Made by a program: the position numbers and the translations under genes. This document shows positions 8,706-17,151 of a stretch of 64,000 nucleotides of DNA, in pieces (the first letter of the stretch is position 1; each line of letters starts with the position of its first letter). The notes under the pieces were generated by a model. It did no database searches. It saw only the letters and a program-made list of their open reading frames with translations, and was not told the DNA's origin. The DNA comes from JAFEBO01 sp036392375 (GTDB lineage Bacteria > Planctomycetota > Phycisphaerae > Phycisphaerales > UBA1924), in contig DASVYC010000081.1 in NCBI GenBank assembly GCA_036392375.1, forward strand, positions 62,001 to 126,000. The letters are read 5' to 3'.

Positions 8706-9026
8706 ATGTCCGCCGATGCCGAGAAAACACTGTCCGCCGAGTACGTCCGCAGGGTCGCCGCGTTGTCGCGGCTCGCGTTGACCGATGCCCAGGTCGAGCA
8801 GTACCGCGGGCAGCTGTCGGGTGTGCTTGGGTATGTGCAGCGGCTCCGCGAGTTGAATCTCGACGGCGTCGAGCCGCTGGCCAACGTTGGCGGCGAGACC
8901 AATCGGTTGGACGACGATGTGCCCGGGCCGACATTGAGCAACGAGGCGCTGATGAAGATCGCGCCGGAGAGCATGCCGCCGTTTGTGAAGGTGCCGAAGG
9001 TGTTGGGGGATGGAGGTGGGGCGTGA
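8706..9026 (+). CDS. gatC: Asp-tRNA(Asn)/Glu-tRNA(Gln) amidotransferase subunit C
   Basis: 106 residues. GatC stabilises the GatA-GatB interface of the heterotrimer that amidates mischarged Glu-tRNA(Gln) or Asp-tRNA(Asn). The family pattern is plain: EYVRRVAALSRLALTDAQVEQYRGQLSGVLGYVQRL, then LDGVEPLANV and a DDDVPG segment. Its stop codon overlaps the GTG start of the next gene (GTGA), so the two are probably translationally coupled, and gatA follows in the same way. gatB lies about 11 kb away on the other strand. Confidence 0.93.
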   Translation: MSADAEKTLSAEYVRRVAALSRLALTDAQVEQYRGQLSGVLGYVQRLRELNLDGVEPLANVGGETNRLDDDVPGPTLSNEALMKIAPESMPPFVKVPKVLGDGGGA

Positions 9027-9502
9027 GATTCGATTGGCGGATCAGGGTGAGTGCGCTGGCGGTTGCACTGTCGTTCGCCGCGTGCGAGAAGAAGGAAGCG
9101 GGCATCTCCGACGCGGAGAAGAAAAACGTCATCAAGGCTGACACGGACGATCCGCGCATGGTCGCCGCACGGCAGGAAGCAGTTCGGCGATGGCCCGAGT
9201 TTGTGACTTCGTTCCATGCGAGGAAACCCGGGCTGCAGCACGCCGTGAAGGCGCCGTTTCAAGACGCGTCGGGTGAGGTGGAGTATCTCTGGGTCGCCGC
9301 GCGGCGAGTCACCAAGGACGAGATCGTCGGGGTACTTGCCAACGACCCGATCCTCGACGTCGGGATCAAGAGCGGGGATCAAGCGACCGTGAAGGTCTCG
9401 GATGTGTACGACTGGATCGTGACCGACGCCGAGGGCAAGATTCATCAAGGCGGTTTCCAGACCGAGGTCCTTCGCAAGATCAGGGAAGAGAAACCGAAGT
9501 GA
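9023..9502 (+). CDS. DUF2314 lipoprotein between gatC and gatA
   Basis: 159 residues. It begins with a GTG that overlaps the gatC stop, has a short lipoprotein signal ending in the lipobox LSFAAC (mature Cys followed by EKKEAG), and then a DUF2314 (YegJ-like) domain with HAVKAPFQDASGEVEYLWVAARRVTKDEIVGVLAND and VSDVYDWIV. The function of DUF2314 is unknown. The protein should be anchored at a membrane, so its placement inside a cytoplasmic tRNA-amidation operon, with 4-base overlaps on both sides, is a genomic oddity rather than a functional clue. Confidence 0.8.
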   Translation: MRFDWRIRVSALAVALSFAACEKKEAGISDAEKKNVIKADTDDPRMVAARQEAVRRWPEFVTSFHARKPGLQHAVKAPFQDASGEVEYLWVAARRVTKDEIVGVLANDPILDVGIKSGDQATVKVSDVYDWIVTDAEGKIHQGGFQTEVLRKIREEKPK

Positions 9503-10980
9503 CAGCCACCGCTCGTGAGATCGCCGCGGACGTTCGTTCGAAGCGCACCAGCGCCGAGGCGGTCGCTCGCCGCACGCTCGACACCCTCGCTGCGGCTGAG
9601 CCCAAGCTCAAGTCCTACATCTCCGTCTTCACCGATGGCCCACGCTCCGCGATCGAGCAGGCAAAGGCCATCGACGCTCGCATCGCGAAGGGCGAAGACG
9701 TCGGCCCGCTCGCCGGCGTGCCGATCGCGCTCAAGGACAACTTGTGCCTCGATTGGGGCACGACAACCTGCGGCAGCAACATGCTGCGTTCGTATGAGTC
9801 GCCGTACACAGCGACGGCGGTGCAGCGGCTGATCGACGCCGGCGCGGTCATCGTCGGCAAGACCAATCTCGACGAGTACGCGATGGGTTCGAGCACCGAG
9901 CACTCGTGCTTCGGGGCGTCGTTCAATCCGTGGGACGTCGCCCGCGTGCCCGGGGGCAGCAGCGGCGGAAGTGCGGCGACGGTCGCGGCCCGCGTGGTGC
10001 CGATCGCGCTCGGCAGCGACACTGGTGGCTCGATCCGTCAGCCTGCGTCGTTCTGTGGCATCGTCGGCGTCAAGCCGACGTACGGGCGCGTGAGCCGGTA
10101 CGGGCTGGTCGCGTACGCGAGCAGTTTGGACCAGATCGGGCCGTTGACGACGACGGTGGAAGACGCCGCACTCACGCTGCAGACGCTGTGCGGGCACGAT
10201 CCGCGCGACTCCACCTCGACCAAGCGCGAGACACCGAACTTCCTCGCCGAGCTCGATAGCCCGATCGAGAACCTGCGGCTGGCGGTGCCCAAGCAGGCCA
10301 AGAGCAGCGCGAATCACCCGGATGTCGCCCGCGTGCTCGACGAGACGATCGCGGCGTATCGCGCGATGGGCGCGGAAGTCGTCGAGTGCGACCTCCCGCT
10401 GATCGACCACGGCATCGCGGCGTACTACATCGTCGCGCCCGCCGAAGCCAGCAGCAACCTCGCGCGGCTCGACGGCATCCGCTATGGCCATCGTGCCGCG
10501 CTCGAGAAGGGCGAGGACCTGTTTGATCTCTACTGCAAGTCCCGGGCCGAGGGCTTCGGCCCTGAGGTGCAACGCCGCATCATGCTTGGCACCCACGTGC
10601 TCAGCAGCGGCTACTACGACGCGTACTACAACACCGCACTGAAAGTGCGGCGGAAGATCAAGGTTGATTTCGATCGCGTCTTCGCGACCTGCCACGCCGT
10701 GCTGATGCCCGCGGCACCGTCGCCGGCGTTCAAGGTCGGCGAGAAGACCGGCGACCCGCTCGCGATGTACCTCGAAGACGTGTACACAGTGACGATCAAC
10801 CTCGCGGGCCTGCCTGCGATGTCGGTGCCGGCGGGGTTCAGTGCCGCGAGCGCTGGTGCGCCGGCCCTGCCGATCGGCATGCAGCTCGTTTCCGCCGCGT
10901 TCGATGAAGCACGCATGCTGCGGATCGCGCGGATGCTGGAGAAGGCGACGAAGGCCGGCGAGCGGGTGCCGAACCGGTAG
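9499..10980 (+). CDS. gatA: Asp-tRNA(Asn)/Glu-tRNA(Gln) amidotransferase subunit A
   Basis: 493 residues of the amidase-signature family. It hydrolyses glutamine and channels ammonia to GatB. The Ser-cisSer-Lys triad is visible: Lys in PIALKDNLC, the Ser cluster PGGSSGGSAATVAARVVP, and the nucleophile in GSDTGGSIRQPASFCGIVGVKPTYGRVSRYGL. The GTG start at 9499 overlaps the stop of the DUF2314 gene (GTGA). The length is normal and the full family pattern runs to the C-terminus (IARMLEKAT). Confidence 0.96.
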   Translation: MTATAREIAADVRSKRTSAEAVARRTLDTLAAAEPKLKSYISVFTDGPRSAIEQAKAIDARIAKGEDVGPLAGVPIALKDNLCLDWGTTTCGSNMLRSYESPYTATAVQRLIDAGAVIVGKTNLDEYAMGSSTEHSCFGASFNPWDVARVPGGSSGGSAATVAARVVPIALGSDTGGSIRQPASFCGIVGVKPTYGRVSRYGLVAYASSLDQIGPLTTTVEDAALTLQTLCGHDPRDSTSTKRETPNFLAELDSPIENLRLAVPKQAKSSANHPDVARVLDETIAAYRAMGAEVVECDLPLIDHGIAAYYIVAPAEASSNLARLDGIRYGHRAALEKGEDLFDLYCKSRAEGFGPEVQRRIMLGTHVLSSGYYDAYYNTALKVRRKIKVDFDRVFATCHAVLMPAAPSPAFKVGEKTGDPLAMYLEDVYTVTINLAGLPAMSVPAGFSAASAGAPALPIGMQLVSAAFDEARMLRIARMLEKATKAGERVPNR

Positions 10981-11036
10981 TGCGAGCACCGTTTCGCGCG
11001 AGGACATTGCTCGGCCGATGACGATCAATCAGCGAG

Positions 11037-11056
11037 CCGGGGCGTCCTCGCCCCGG
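11037..11056. terminator. Hairpin downstream of gatA
   Basis: CCGGGGCG / CGCCCCGG arms around TCCT, 57 bases after the gatA stop. There is no T-tract, so terminator function is uncertain. Confidence 0.3.
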
Positions 11057-11092
11057 CGCTGTCGATCGGGGCTCGATGCTCCGAGAAGCGGC

Positions 11093-11295
11093 AAGGCATT
11101 TCACCGCGGAGGACACAGAGAATGCGGAGGAAGGCGATCTGCCACCGAGAGCACAGAGACATGGCACTTCGAAGCAGCCTCGCCTTCACCCAGTATTTCG
11201 TCGCGCGTCTTCACTCCGGGTTCTCCGAGATCTCCATGGTAAATCTCTTCCGGATTCACTCCGCGTTCTCCGCGCCCTCGGCGGTGAAATGCCTT
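11093..11295. repeat. Nonamer palindromic element, copy 1
   Basis: Ends are AAGGCATTTCACCG at the left and CGGTGAAATGCCTT at the right, an exact 14-base inverted pair. The arms contain tandem CGGAGGAC / GCGGAGAAC-like units that are complementary to CTCCGCGTTCTCCGCG on the right. Related copies stand at 15722-15885, 20119-20265, 23474-23627 and 52721-52855. Confidence 0.88.
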
Positions 11296-11396
11296 TCCAA
11301 CTAGACCGTCGAAATGGATTCGCTCGCACCCGCACAAGAGCGAGGCCACCCCGGACCGCTGCCTCGTGGCGTCGCGACATGTTCACCGAGCGTCAC

Positions 11397-11432
11397 AAAA
11401 AACCAACTGCCGGTCTTTCGACCGGCGGTTGG
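11397..11432 (-). terminator. Rho-independent terminator of the PDZ-protein operon
   Basis: Read on the minus strand it is a 12-base-pair hairpin (CCAACCGCCGGT / ACCGGCAGTTGG, one G-T wobble, 6-base loop) followed by six T residues. It lies about 60 bases downstream of the PDZ gene stop. Confidence 0.82.
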
Positions 11433-11490
11433 GTGAGGAGGTGTTCGTCCGAGCGTGCGCTGGGGGTGCACCCCGGACGGACTCGGGATG

Positions 11491-12732
11491 TCACTTCTTG
11501 TCGATCTTCTTTTCCATCTCGTCGAGGCGGCTGTTGAGCTTCTCGAGCTGCTCGGCGAGCTTGTCGAGCTTCTTGTCGGTGTCGGCGTGTTCGATGGTCG
11601 CGGCCTGACCGGGGCGGATGCGGAACACGTTGGGCGAGGGTTGGTTCCACTGGCCTTCGTTGAAATTCCGCCACCAGTTGTGACCGGCCGCCGCGGCCTT
11701 CTCGCGGGCCTCGGCCATCTGCTTCATCGCAAGGTCGAGCTCCTTGCTGACATCGTCGCGGACCTGATTCCAGTCCGTGGCGTTCATCTTCTCCCGCAGG
11801 GCCGCGGCCTGTTCCTTCACCTGAGCCTCGATCTCGGCGAGCATCGCCTTGAGCTGCTCGGGGTCGAACCCCTCGCCCTCTTCGCCGAAGCCCGGGGGCG
11901 TCGGGGCGTTGCCGAGCATGCCGGGGTCGTACTTCTCGAGCTTGATGGTGAATTCCTTGTCCTCGCCCTTGCGCTTGACCTTCACCTTGAGTTCGTCGCC
12001 GGGGTTCTTTTCCTTGAGGATGTCGCGGAGCGAGCCCTCGTCGAGGTCGGACTCACCGTCGGCCTCGAAGATGACGTCCTTTGGCTGGAGGCCGGCCTTG
12101 TCGGCTGGGAGGTCCTTGCGAACGGTGACAAGCAGCACGCCGCTGTCGATGCCGAGCTGCTCGAGGAGCTCCTCGTCGGCGTCGGACATAGTGACGCCGA
12201 GCATGACCTTGGGGGCGCTATCGATGCTGACGCGGAAGTTCTGCGGGGCGCGGGGGGCACGTGGCGCGATGGCCGGGGGGGGCGGCGGGGTCAGGAACAT
12301 GCGGTTCAGCCCGTTGCCGCGGAGGGAGATGACGGCGGCGGGCAGGCGCTTGATGACCTTGCCGTTCTCATCCAGGATCTCGATCTGGCCGCGACGCTCG
12401 CGGACGCGGTCCTTGTCGATCTTCTTGCCATCGTGCTCGACGGTGACTTTGCCGTTCTTGTTGGTGACGGTCCAGGTGCCGTCGTCGTCAATGGTGGTGG
12501 AGGAGGAGCTGAAATTGCTGGACGATTTTCCGGTGGCGTGACCCTCGCCGTGGCCTTCGCCTTGCTTCATGGGCTCGTCGAAGTTGCCGGCGAGTTCATC
12601 GTCGGGCTCGGTGGACGCGCTGGCGGGCGTGCCCGCGAGGAGCGTGAAGGCGGCCAGGCCGGTGCAGAGGCTGAGGACGCCCCAGCGACGCAGCTGAGAC
12701 TGAGAGGGGTTGGTGTTGCTTTCGCGCTGCAT
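11491..12732 (-). CDS. Secreted PDZ-domain protein
   Basis: 413 residues. It has an N-terminal export signal (WGVLSLCTGLAAFTLLAGTPASA), a low-complexity acidic stretch, then a PDZ domain. The PDZ core runs MLGVTMSDADEELLEQLGIDSGVLLVTVRKDLPADKAGLQPKDVIFEADGESDLDEGSLRDIL, the usual carboxylate-loop and 'AGLQPKDVI' pattern of HtrA-type PDZ domains, but no protease domain accompanies it. The C-terminus is a charged coiled coil (LDKLAEQLEKLNSRLDEMEKKIDKK). ATG 12732 is chosen because the signal peptide starts there. It lies downstream of a sigma / anti-sigma-like pair, so a role in envelope sensing or scaffolding is an inference. Confidence 0.78.
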   Translation of the reverse strand: MQRESNTNPSQSQLRRWGVLSLCTGLAAFTLLAGTPASASTEPDDELAGNFDEPMKQGEGHGEGHATGKSSSNFSSSSTTIDDDGTWTVTNKNGKVTVEHDGKKIDKDRVRERRGQIEILDENGKVIKRLPAAVISLRGNGLNRMFLTPPPPPAIAPRAPRAPQNFRVSIDSAPKVMLGVTMSDADEELLEQLGIDSGVLLVTVRKDLPADKAGLQPKDVIFEADGESDLDEGSLRDILKEKNPGDELKVKVKRKGEDKEFTIKLEKYDPGMLGNAPTPPGFGEEGEGFDPEQLKAMLAEIEAQVKEQAAALREKMNATDWNQVRDDVSKELDLAMKQMAEAREKAAAAGHNWWRNFNEGQWNQPSPNVFRIRPGQAATIEHADTDKKLDKLAEQLEKLNSRLDEMEKKIDKK

Positions 12733-12828
12733 GGTTGAAACTCCTTCGGCTTTGTCCCCACCGTTTTTCACGGGGTTGTGACGGGATGCAGGGTGACGGA
12801 AACGCGTCCACTCGCGGGCCCTTGTGGG

Positions 12829-12848
12829 CCCTCAAGGTTCCTTGAGGG
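12829..12848 (-). terminator. Hairpin between anti-sigma-like gene and PDZ gene
   Basis: CCCTCAAGG / CCTTGAGGG with a TT loop, immediately after the stop codon of the anti-sigma-like gene. It lacks a T-run, so it may be an attenuator or mRNA-stabilising stem. Confidence 0.4.
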
Positions 12849-13490
12849 TCAGAGCGGCGAGAGTGTGTCGAGGCGGTTGACGGGCAGGGGGATTTTGCGG
12901 CCGGATTCGTCAACCTTGTATTTGCTGAGGCTGTCGACCCGGGCCCGCTCGACGATCTGGCGGAGGTAGATGATGTCGTATCCGTTGCCGTCGGCGGCGG
13001 GAGCGGAGTCGAGAACAACGAAGTCGGGAAGCTGGCGGACGACGCGGCCGGTCTCCTTGCCGCGGGAGAGATAGCTATCCAGGGCGGCGTCGGGCGAGGT
13101 GGGGGGCTGATCGAAGATGGGCAGCGAGGGACCGGCGGTCTGCGTGCCCGGGGTGTTCCAGTTGGGGACGACCAGCATCGCGACCGCGAGCACCGCGGCG
13201 GCGGCCCAGCCCGCCCACTGCGTGGCATTCATGCGGGCGCGGCGGATGATCACCAGCGGCGCGGGCTCCGGCAGGTCGATCTGATCGGCGGTCGCGGTGG
13301 CGCGGCCGACGGCGAAGTCGAGGAGCTGCTTGTCGCGCTGGGCCTGCGCGATCTCGCGCCAGACGTGCTGGTCGGCGGCGGAGATCAGGTCGATCTCGAC
13401 CCAGTCGCCCGGGCTGGCGACGCCGTCGACCACGCGGCTGATCAGCAGGTCGCGATCGGGCGTGTTGGGGTTGTTGGTTGGGGTCGTCAT
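12849..13490 (-). CDS. Anti-sigma-factor-like membrane protein
   Basis: 213 residues. A soluble N-terminal part (DRDLLISRVVDGVASPGDWVEIDLISAADQHVWREIAQAQRDKQLL) is followed by one transmembrane helix (WAGWAAAAVLAVAMLVVPNW, about residues 98-117) and an extracytoplasmic tail ending in NRLDTLSPL. I do not see the classic ZAS zinc motif. The arrangement, directly downstream of an ECF-type sigma gene and with a single membrane helix, suggests an anti-sigma factor, but the sequence alone does not prove it. ATG 13490 is the first plausible start; the frame extends to 13568. Confidence 0.55.
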   Translation of the reverse strand: MTTPTNNPNTPDRDLLISRVVDGVASPGDWVEIDLISAADQHVWREIAQAQRDKQLLDFAVGRATATADQIDLPEPAPLVIIRRARMNATQWAGWAAAAVLAVAMLVVPNWNTPGTQTAGPSLPIFDQPPTSPDAALDSYLSRGKETGRVVRQLPDFVVLDSAPAADGNGYDIIYLRQIVERARVDSLSKYKVDESGRKIPLPVNRLDTLSPL

Positions 13491-13603
13491 ACGTGTCTCC
13501 ACAGCAACAAGATGCGCGACGCCGGGGCGTCCGTCAGAATCCGCCCGCGGAAAGCCGACGGAGCGCACACGCCCGAGAATGCGGCGTGTGAGGGGCCTGA
13601 AAA

Positions 13604-14245
13604 TCAGGACGAAACCGTCTTCTCCGCAAGTTCACGCAGTTGCTTGCGGGCCCGCGCGATGCGGGTTTCGACGGTGGTTTCGGGGATGTCGAGGATGTGC
13701 CCGATCTGGCGGTAGCTGAGGCCTTGCACGCTCTTGAGCAACAGCGGCTCGCGGTAGCCGTCGGGCAGTTGCTTGGCGAGCTCGAGCAGCCGCGAGGCCT
13801 CTTCGGTCTGGGTGGCGGCCTGGACGGGGCGGAGCTCGGTGGTGTCGGCGGGGCCGCCGGTGGGGTTGTCTTCCTCGGCGGCGTCGAGCGAGCCGTGCAG
13901 CCGCAGTTTGCCGCGGCGGGCGGCCAGGCGTGCGATGTTGGTGGCGACGGTGCGGAGCCAGGGTTTGAGCGCGCCCGCGTCGCGGATCTCGTGGCCCTTG
14001 CTGACCAGCGTGGCGGCGACTTCCTGCAGGAGATCGTCGAGGTCGGCCCAGCGGGGTTTATGGGCCAGAAGCAACGCAGCGACCCAGCGCCGGTTTTCAT
14101 CCCAGAGGCGTTGCAGCTCTTCGTGGTCGGAGGGGGTCAACGCGAGGGCACCGAGGCGCTCCGGCGGCGCGTCCTCGGACTCGAAAGGCCGAGGGTCATC
14201 GAGAGGGCGGCGAGCGCCCGCGGGTGCTGAGAGCCTGTCGTCCAT
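13604..14245 (-). CDS. ECF-type RNA polymerase sigma factor
   Basis: 213 residues. Region 2 is seen as WADLDDLLQEVAATLVSKGHEIRDAGALKPWLRTVATNIARLAARR, and region 4 as LPDGYREPLLLKSVQGLSYRQIGHILDIPETTVETRIARARKQLREL. It directs RNA polymerase to a specific promoter set. It is the first gene of a minus-strand operon with an anti-sigma-like gene and a PDZ-protein gene, and it is divergent from tatC. The frame is open up to 14425, but ATG 14245 (MDDRLSAPAG) is the better start because the upstream part overlaps the divergent regulatory region. Confidence 0.85.
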   Translation of the reverse strand: MDDRLSAPAGARRPLDDPRPFESEDAPPERLGALALTPSDHEELQRLWDENRRWVAALLLAHKPRWADLDDLLQEVAATLVSKGHEIRDAGALKPWLRTVATNIARLAARRGKLRLHGSLDAAEEDNPTGGPADTTELRPVQAATQTEEASRLLELAKQLPDGYREPLLLKSVQGLSYRQIGHILDIPETTVETRIARARKQLRELAEKTVSS

Positions 14246-14443
14246 GCCCGATCCGGTTCCATCGGCGTTTGGTGCCCGCCGGCCGCCGATTCCCACGATC
14301 ACATCCTCTGGTACGACCGATGCGCGGCGAGGGTTTTTCCGGCAATGTCTGTGCGAATTTCGTTCGGAAGCGAAAACCGCAATGACTGTCTTCGGCCATG
14401 CGGCGGGCGTTTGGCGTTCATTCATGGTCGCTTACGCTTGAGG

Positions 14444-15715
14444 GTGCCCGACGTGCCAGACGAACAACCCCAGGACCGGTCGCCCCCGGACGCGGACGGG
14501 CCGGACGCCCGCGGCTTGGAGGGCGTGGAACCCGTTCGGCCCGAAGACCGTCGCGGCGTGATGGGGGAGCGGCGGCCGAATCTGCTGGCCGGAGTGCCGC
14601 GTGAGGACGAGCCGGAAGTGGGGGACAGAGAGGATCTCGGCACGGGGCGGCGGCGCGAGGACGACGACGCGCGCGCCATCGTGCGTGCGCCGCGGGAGCG
14701 GGACGCGTCGCGCGACCCCTCGCGCGAGCTGGGCGAGAAGGTGATGAGTCTGGGGGATCACCTCGACGAGCTGCGGACGCGGGTGATCCACGCGCTGTGG
14801 GGGATCGCGATCCTGTTCTTCGGGAGCCTGTACTTCGGCCCCACGGTGCTGAACTGGATGATCAAGCCGGTGCAGGCGGCGCTGCGTGCCGAGGGATTGC
14901 CGGCGACGATGCTGGCGACGGGGATGTTCGAGACGTTCTTCACGTACCTCAAGATCTCGACTGTGGCGTCGGTGGCTCTGGGGTTTCCGTGGATCCTGTG
15001 GCAGCTGTGGAAGTTCGTCGCGCCCGGGCTCTACCGGCACGAGCGCCGGTTCGTGACCATGCTGCTGCCGATGAGCCTGGTGCTCACGATCCTGTCGTCG
15101 CTGTTCCTGTACTTCGTGGTGCTGCCGGTGATGCTGCACTTCTTCGTGCACTTCGGGACGACCGTGAGCCCGACGCAGGCCGCGGTCGCGCCGATGCCCG
15201 AGGGTGTGGCGCCTCTCAATATCCCGGTGCTCGCGGCGGATCCGCCCGCTCCCAAGGTGGGCGACGTGTGGTTCAACAGTGATCTGAAGGAGCTCCGCCT
15301 CGCGCTGGTGGCGGCGGGGGCGGCCGAGGGCGCCAAGCCGCTGATCTACTCCACGCCGTTGTCGACGAGCTCGGGCATTCTGCTCCAACCCAAGATCCGT
15401 GAGTGGGTGGACACGCTGCTGGGGCTGGCTCTCGCGTTCGCCGCGGGGTTCCAGTTGCCGGTGGTGGTGCTGCTGTTGGGATGGATCGGCGTGGTGACGC
15501 CGGCGTTCCTAACCAAGTACCGGTTGCACGCGCTGTTTGTGATCGCGGTGATCGCGGCGTTGATCACGCCGCCGGACCCGATCAGCATGCTGATCATGAT
15601 GGCACCCCTCTATGTGCTGTACGAGGTCAGCATCTGGATGCTGCGGGTGTTCCCGGCGAGCCGGGTGGCGGGGGATACCGGCGGCGAGCCGGACGGGGAG
15701 CCGAGCGAAGGGTGA
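14444..15715 (+). CDS. tatC: Sec-independent protein translocase subunit TatC, extended form
   Basis: TatC recognises twin-arginine signal peptides and forms the receptor of the Tat translocon in the inner membrane. The core is clear: LGDHLDELRTRVIHALWGIAILFFG, ETFFTYLKISTVASVALGFPWILWQLWKFVAPGLYRHERR, and GFQLPVVVLLLGWIGVVTPAFLTKYR...ITPPDPISMLIMMAPLYVLYEVSIW. At about 423 residues it is much longer than the usual 250 or so. There is a roughly 95-residue charged, disordered N-terminal extension, and about 85 extra residues between the third and fourth helices (around VGDVWFNSDLKELRLALVAAG). GTG 14444 is the likeliest start; GTG 14453 is also possible. Confidence 0.9.
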   Translation: MPDVPDEQPQDRSPPDADGPDARGLEGVEPVRPEDRRGVMGERRPNLLAGVPREDEPEVGDREDLGTGRRREDDDARAIVRAPRERDASRDPSRELGEKVMSLGDHLDELRTRVIHALWGIAILFFGSLYFGPTVLNWMIKPVQAALRAEGLPATMLATGMFETFFTYLKISTVASVALGFPWILWQLWKFVAPGLYRHERRFVTMLLPMSLVLTILSSLFLYFVVLPVMLHFFVHFGTTVSPTQAAVAPMPEGVAPLNIPVLAADPPAPKVGDVWFNSDLKELRLALVAAGAAEGAKPLIYSTPLSTSSGILLQPKIREWVDTLLGLALAFAAGFQLPVVVLLLGWIGVVTPAFLTKYRLHALFVIAVIAALITPPDPISMLIMMAPLYVLYEVSIWMLRVFPASRVAGDTGGEPDGEPSEG

Positions 15716-15721
15716 CGTGAA

Positions 15722-15885
15722 AGGGGAGAGAACGCGGAGTGGGCAGAGCGGCGCGGAGGGAGGGCTTGGTCAAGGCAAGAACACAAGAAAGGCAGCGAGG
15801 TTCTGCTCGTGCTCCTGCCATTCTCTGACTCATGAATCCCCTCCGCGGAACTCCGCAACCTCCGCTCCTCCGCGTTCTCTTCGTT
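15722..15885. repeat. Nonamer palindromic element, copy 2 (degenerate)
   Basis: GAGAGAACGCGGAG...GCGCGGAGG on the left is complementary to CCTCCGCTCCTCCGCGTTCTCT on the right. The CGGTGAAATGCC ends seen in other copies are not preserved. It lies between tatC and tadA. Confidence 0.7.
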
Positions 15886-15907
15886 GGACTGCTCGATACC
15901 CTTGGGC

Positions 15908-16372
15908 GTGCCCGAGGACTCCACGGACAATCACTGGATGGACCACGCGATTGCGCTCGCGAAGCAGGCGGCGGCGCTCGGCGAGGTGCCGGTCGGCGCG
16001 GTGGTGGTGCTGGCCGGAAGCGTGATTGGCGAGGGGTTCAACCGCCGCGAGCTGGACAAGTCCCCGGCGGCGCACGCGGAATTCCTGGCGATCCAGCGGG
16101 CGTGCGCCGCGATCGGTGACTGGCGGCTGGAGCGGGCGACGCTGTACGTGACGCTGGAGCCGTGCGCGATGTGCGCGGGGCTGATCGTCAACGCGCGTGT
16201 GCCGCGGGTGGTGTTCGGGGCGACGGACCCCAAGGGCGGGTGCGCGGGGACGCTGTACAACCTGCTGGAAGATGAGCGGCTGAACCACCGCTGCGAGGTG
16301 ATACGGGGCGTGCGGGCCGAGGAGTGCGGCGGGCTGCTGACGGCGTTCTTCCGCACCTTGCGGGGGCGATGA
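15908..16372 (+). CDS. tadA: tRNA-specific adenosine deaminase
   Basis: 154 residues from the GTG at 15908. It converts A34 of tRNA(Arg) ICG anticodons to inosine. The zinc-dependent cytidine-deaminase fold is clear: AHAEFLAIQ (His ligand and catalytic Glu) and TLEPCAMCAGLIVNARVPRVVFGATDPKGG (two Cys ligands), with the TadA-type GGCAGTLYNLL loop and a C-terminal helix. The ATG at 15938 (MDHAIALAKQ) is an alternative start that still leaves the whole domain. Confidence 0.92.
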   Translation: MPEDSTDNHWMDHAIALAKQAAALGEVPVGAVVVLAGSVIGEGFNRRELDKSPAAHAEFLAIQRACAAIGDWRLERATLYVTLEPCAMCAGLIVNARVPRVVFGATDPKGGCAGTLYNLLEDERLNHRCEVIRGVRAEECGGLLTAFFRTLRGR

Positions 16373-16422
16373 GTTGAAGTGGAGGAGGGGCGTAGTGGGG
16401 GCGGAACCCATACCATGCGGCG

Positions 16423-17148
16423 ATGCTGTCTTCTTATCTGCTTGCCGCGGGAACGACGCCGGCCAACGCCGGGCTGTGGGGCTTGTTCACGCAGTCGTTC
16501 GACGTGTTCACGGTGTTGCTCCTGGTCGGGTCGCTGGTCGCGGTGGCGATCATCGTGCGCTGCATGATCGACGTGCGCGAGAGCCGCATCTTGCCTGAGC
16601 AAAGCGTGAACCGGATCACTGACCTCGCTCGCGCCGGGCGGGAGGAGGATCTGCGTGCGTTTGTGCGGACCGACGAGAGCTTCCCGGCCCGCGTGATGCG
16701 GGAGGTGCTGTCCTCGGGGCGGAAGGATCGCAACTCGATCCGCGAGACGGCGGAGATCGCCGCGAGCGACGAGTGTTCGCGGTGGTTCCGGGCCATCGAA
16801 CCGCTCAACATCATCGGCAACCTGGGACCCTTGATCGGGCTGGCGGGCACGGTGTGGGGCATGATCATCGCGTTCACGTCGCTGGGTGAGTCAGGCGGCC
16901 AGGCGGGCCCGACGGATCTGTCGATGGGCATCAGCAAGGCGCTGTTCCACACGCTGCTGGGGCTGACGCTGGCGATCCCGTGTCTGCTTGTGTTCGGGTT
17001 CTATCGCTCGATCGTGGACCGGATCTGCACCCGCGCGATGGTGGTGTGCACGCAGCTTGTGGACCTGCTGCCCGCCGAGGGCACGAGCGGCCCGGCGGCG
17101 GAGGATCGCGGGGAAGCGAAGCCGTCACGGGAGAAGGCACGGGTCTGA
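16423..17148 (+). CDS. MotA/TolQ/ExbB-type proton channel
   Basis: 241 residues. It is the inner-membrane channel component that couples proton flow to work across the envelope. It has a first helix (FDVFTVLLLVGSLVAVAIIV), a cytoplasmic region, then the family core IEPLNIIGNLGPLIGLAGTVWGMIIAFTSLGESGG and SMGISKALFHTLLGLTLAIPCLLVFGFYRSIVDRI. Two ExbD/TolR-like genes follow at 3 bases and with a 4-base overlap, so the three form one operon. Whether it serves a TonB-like, Tol-like or gliding-type motor cannot be told. Confidence 0.88.
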   Translation: MLSSYLLAAGTTPANAGLWGLFTQSFDVFTVLLLVGSLVAVAIIVRCMIDVRESRILPEQSVNRITDLARAGREEDLRAFVRTDESFPARVMREVLSSGRKDRNSIRETAEIAASDECSRWFRAIEPLNIIGNLGPLIGLAGTVWGMIIAFTSLGESGGQAGPTDLSMGISKALFHTLLGLTLAIPCLLVFGFYRSIVDRICTRAMVVCTQLVDLLPAEGTSGPAAEDRGEAKPSREKARV

Positions 17149-17151
17149 GCG

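Noticed and set aside
11455..12738. A 427-codon plus-strand frame opposite the PDZ gene
   Set aside because: Antisense shadow; Val/Gly/Leu-rich translation typical of reverse-strand reading in high-GC DNA.
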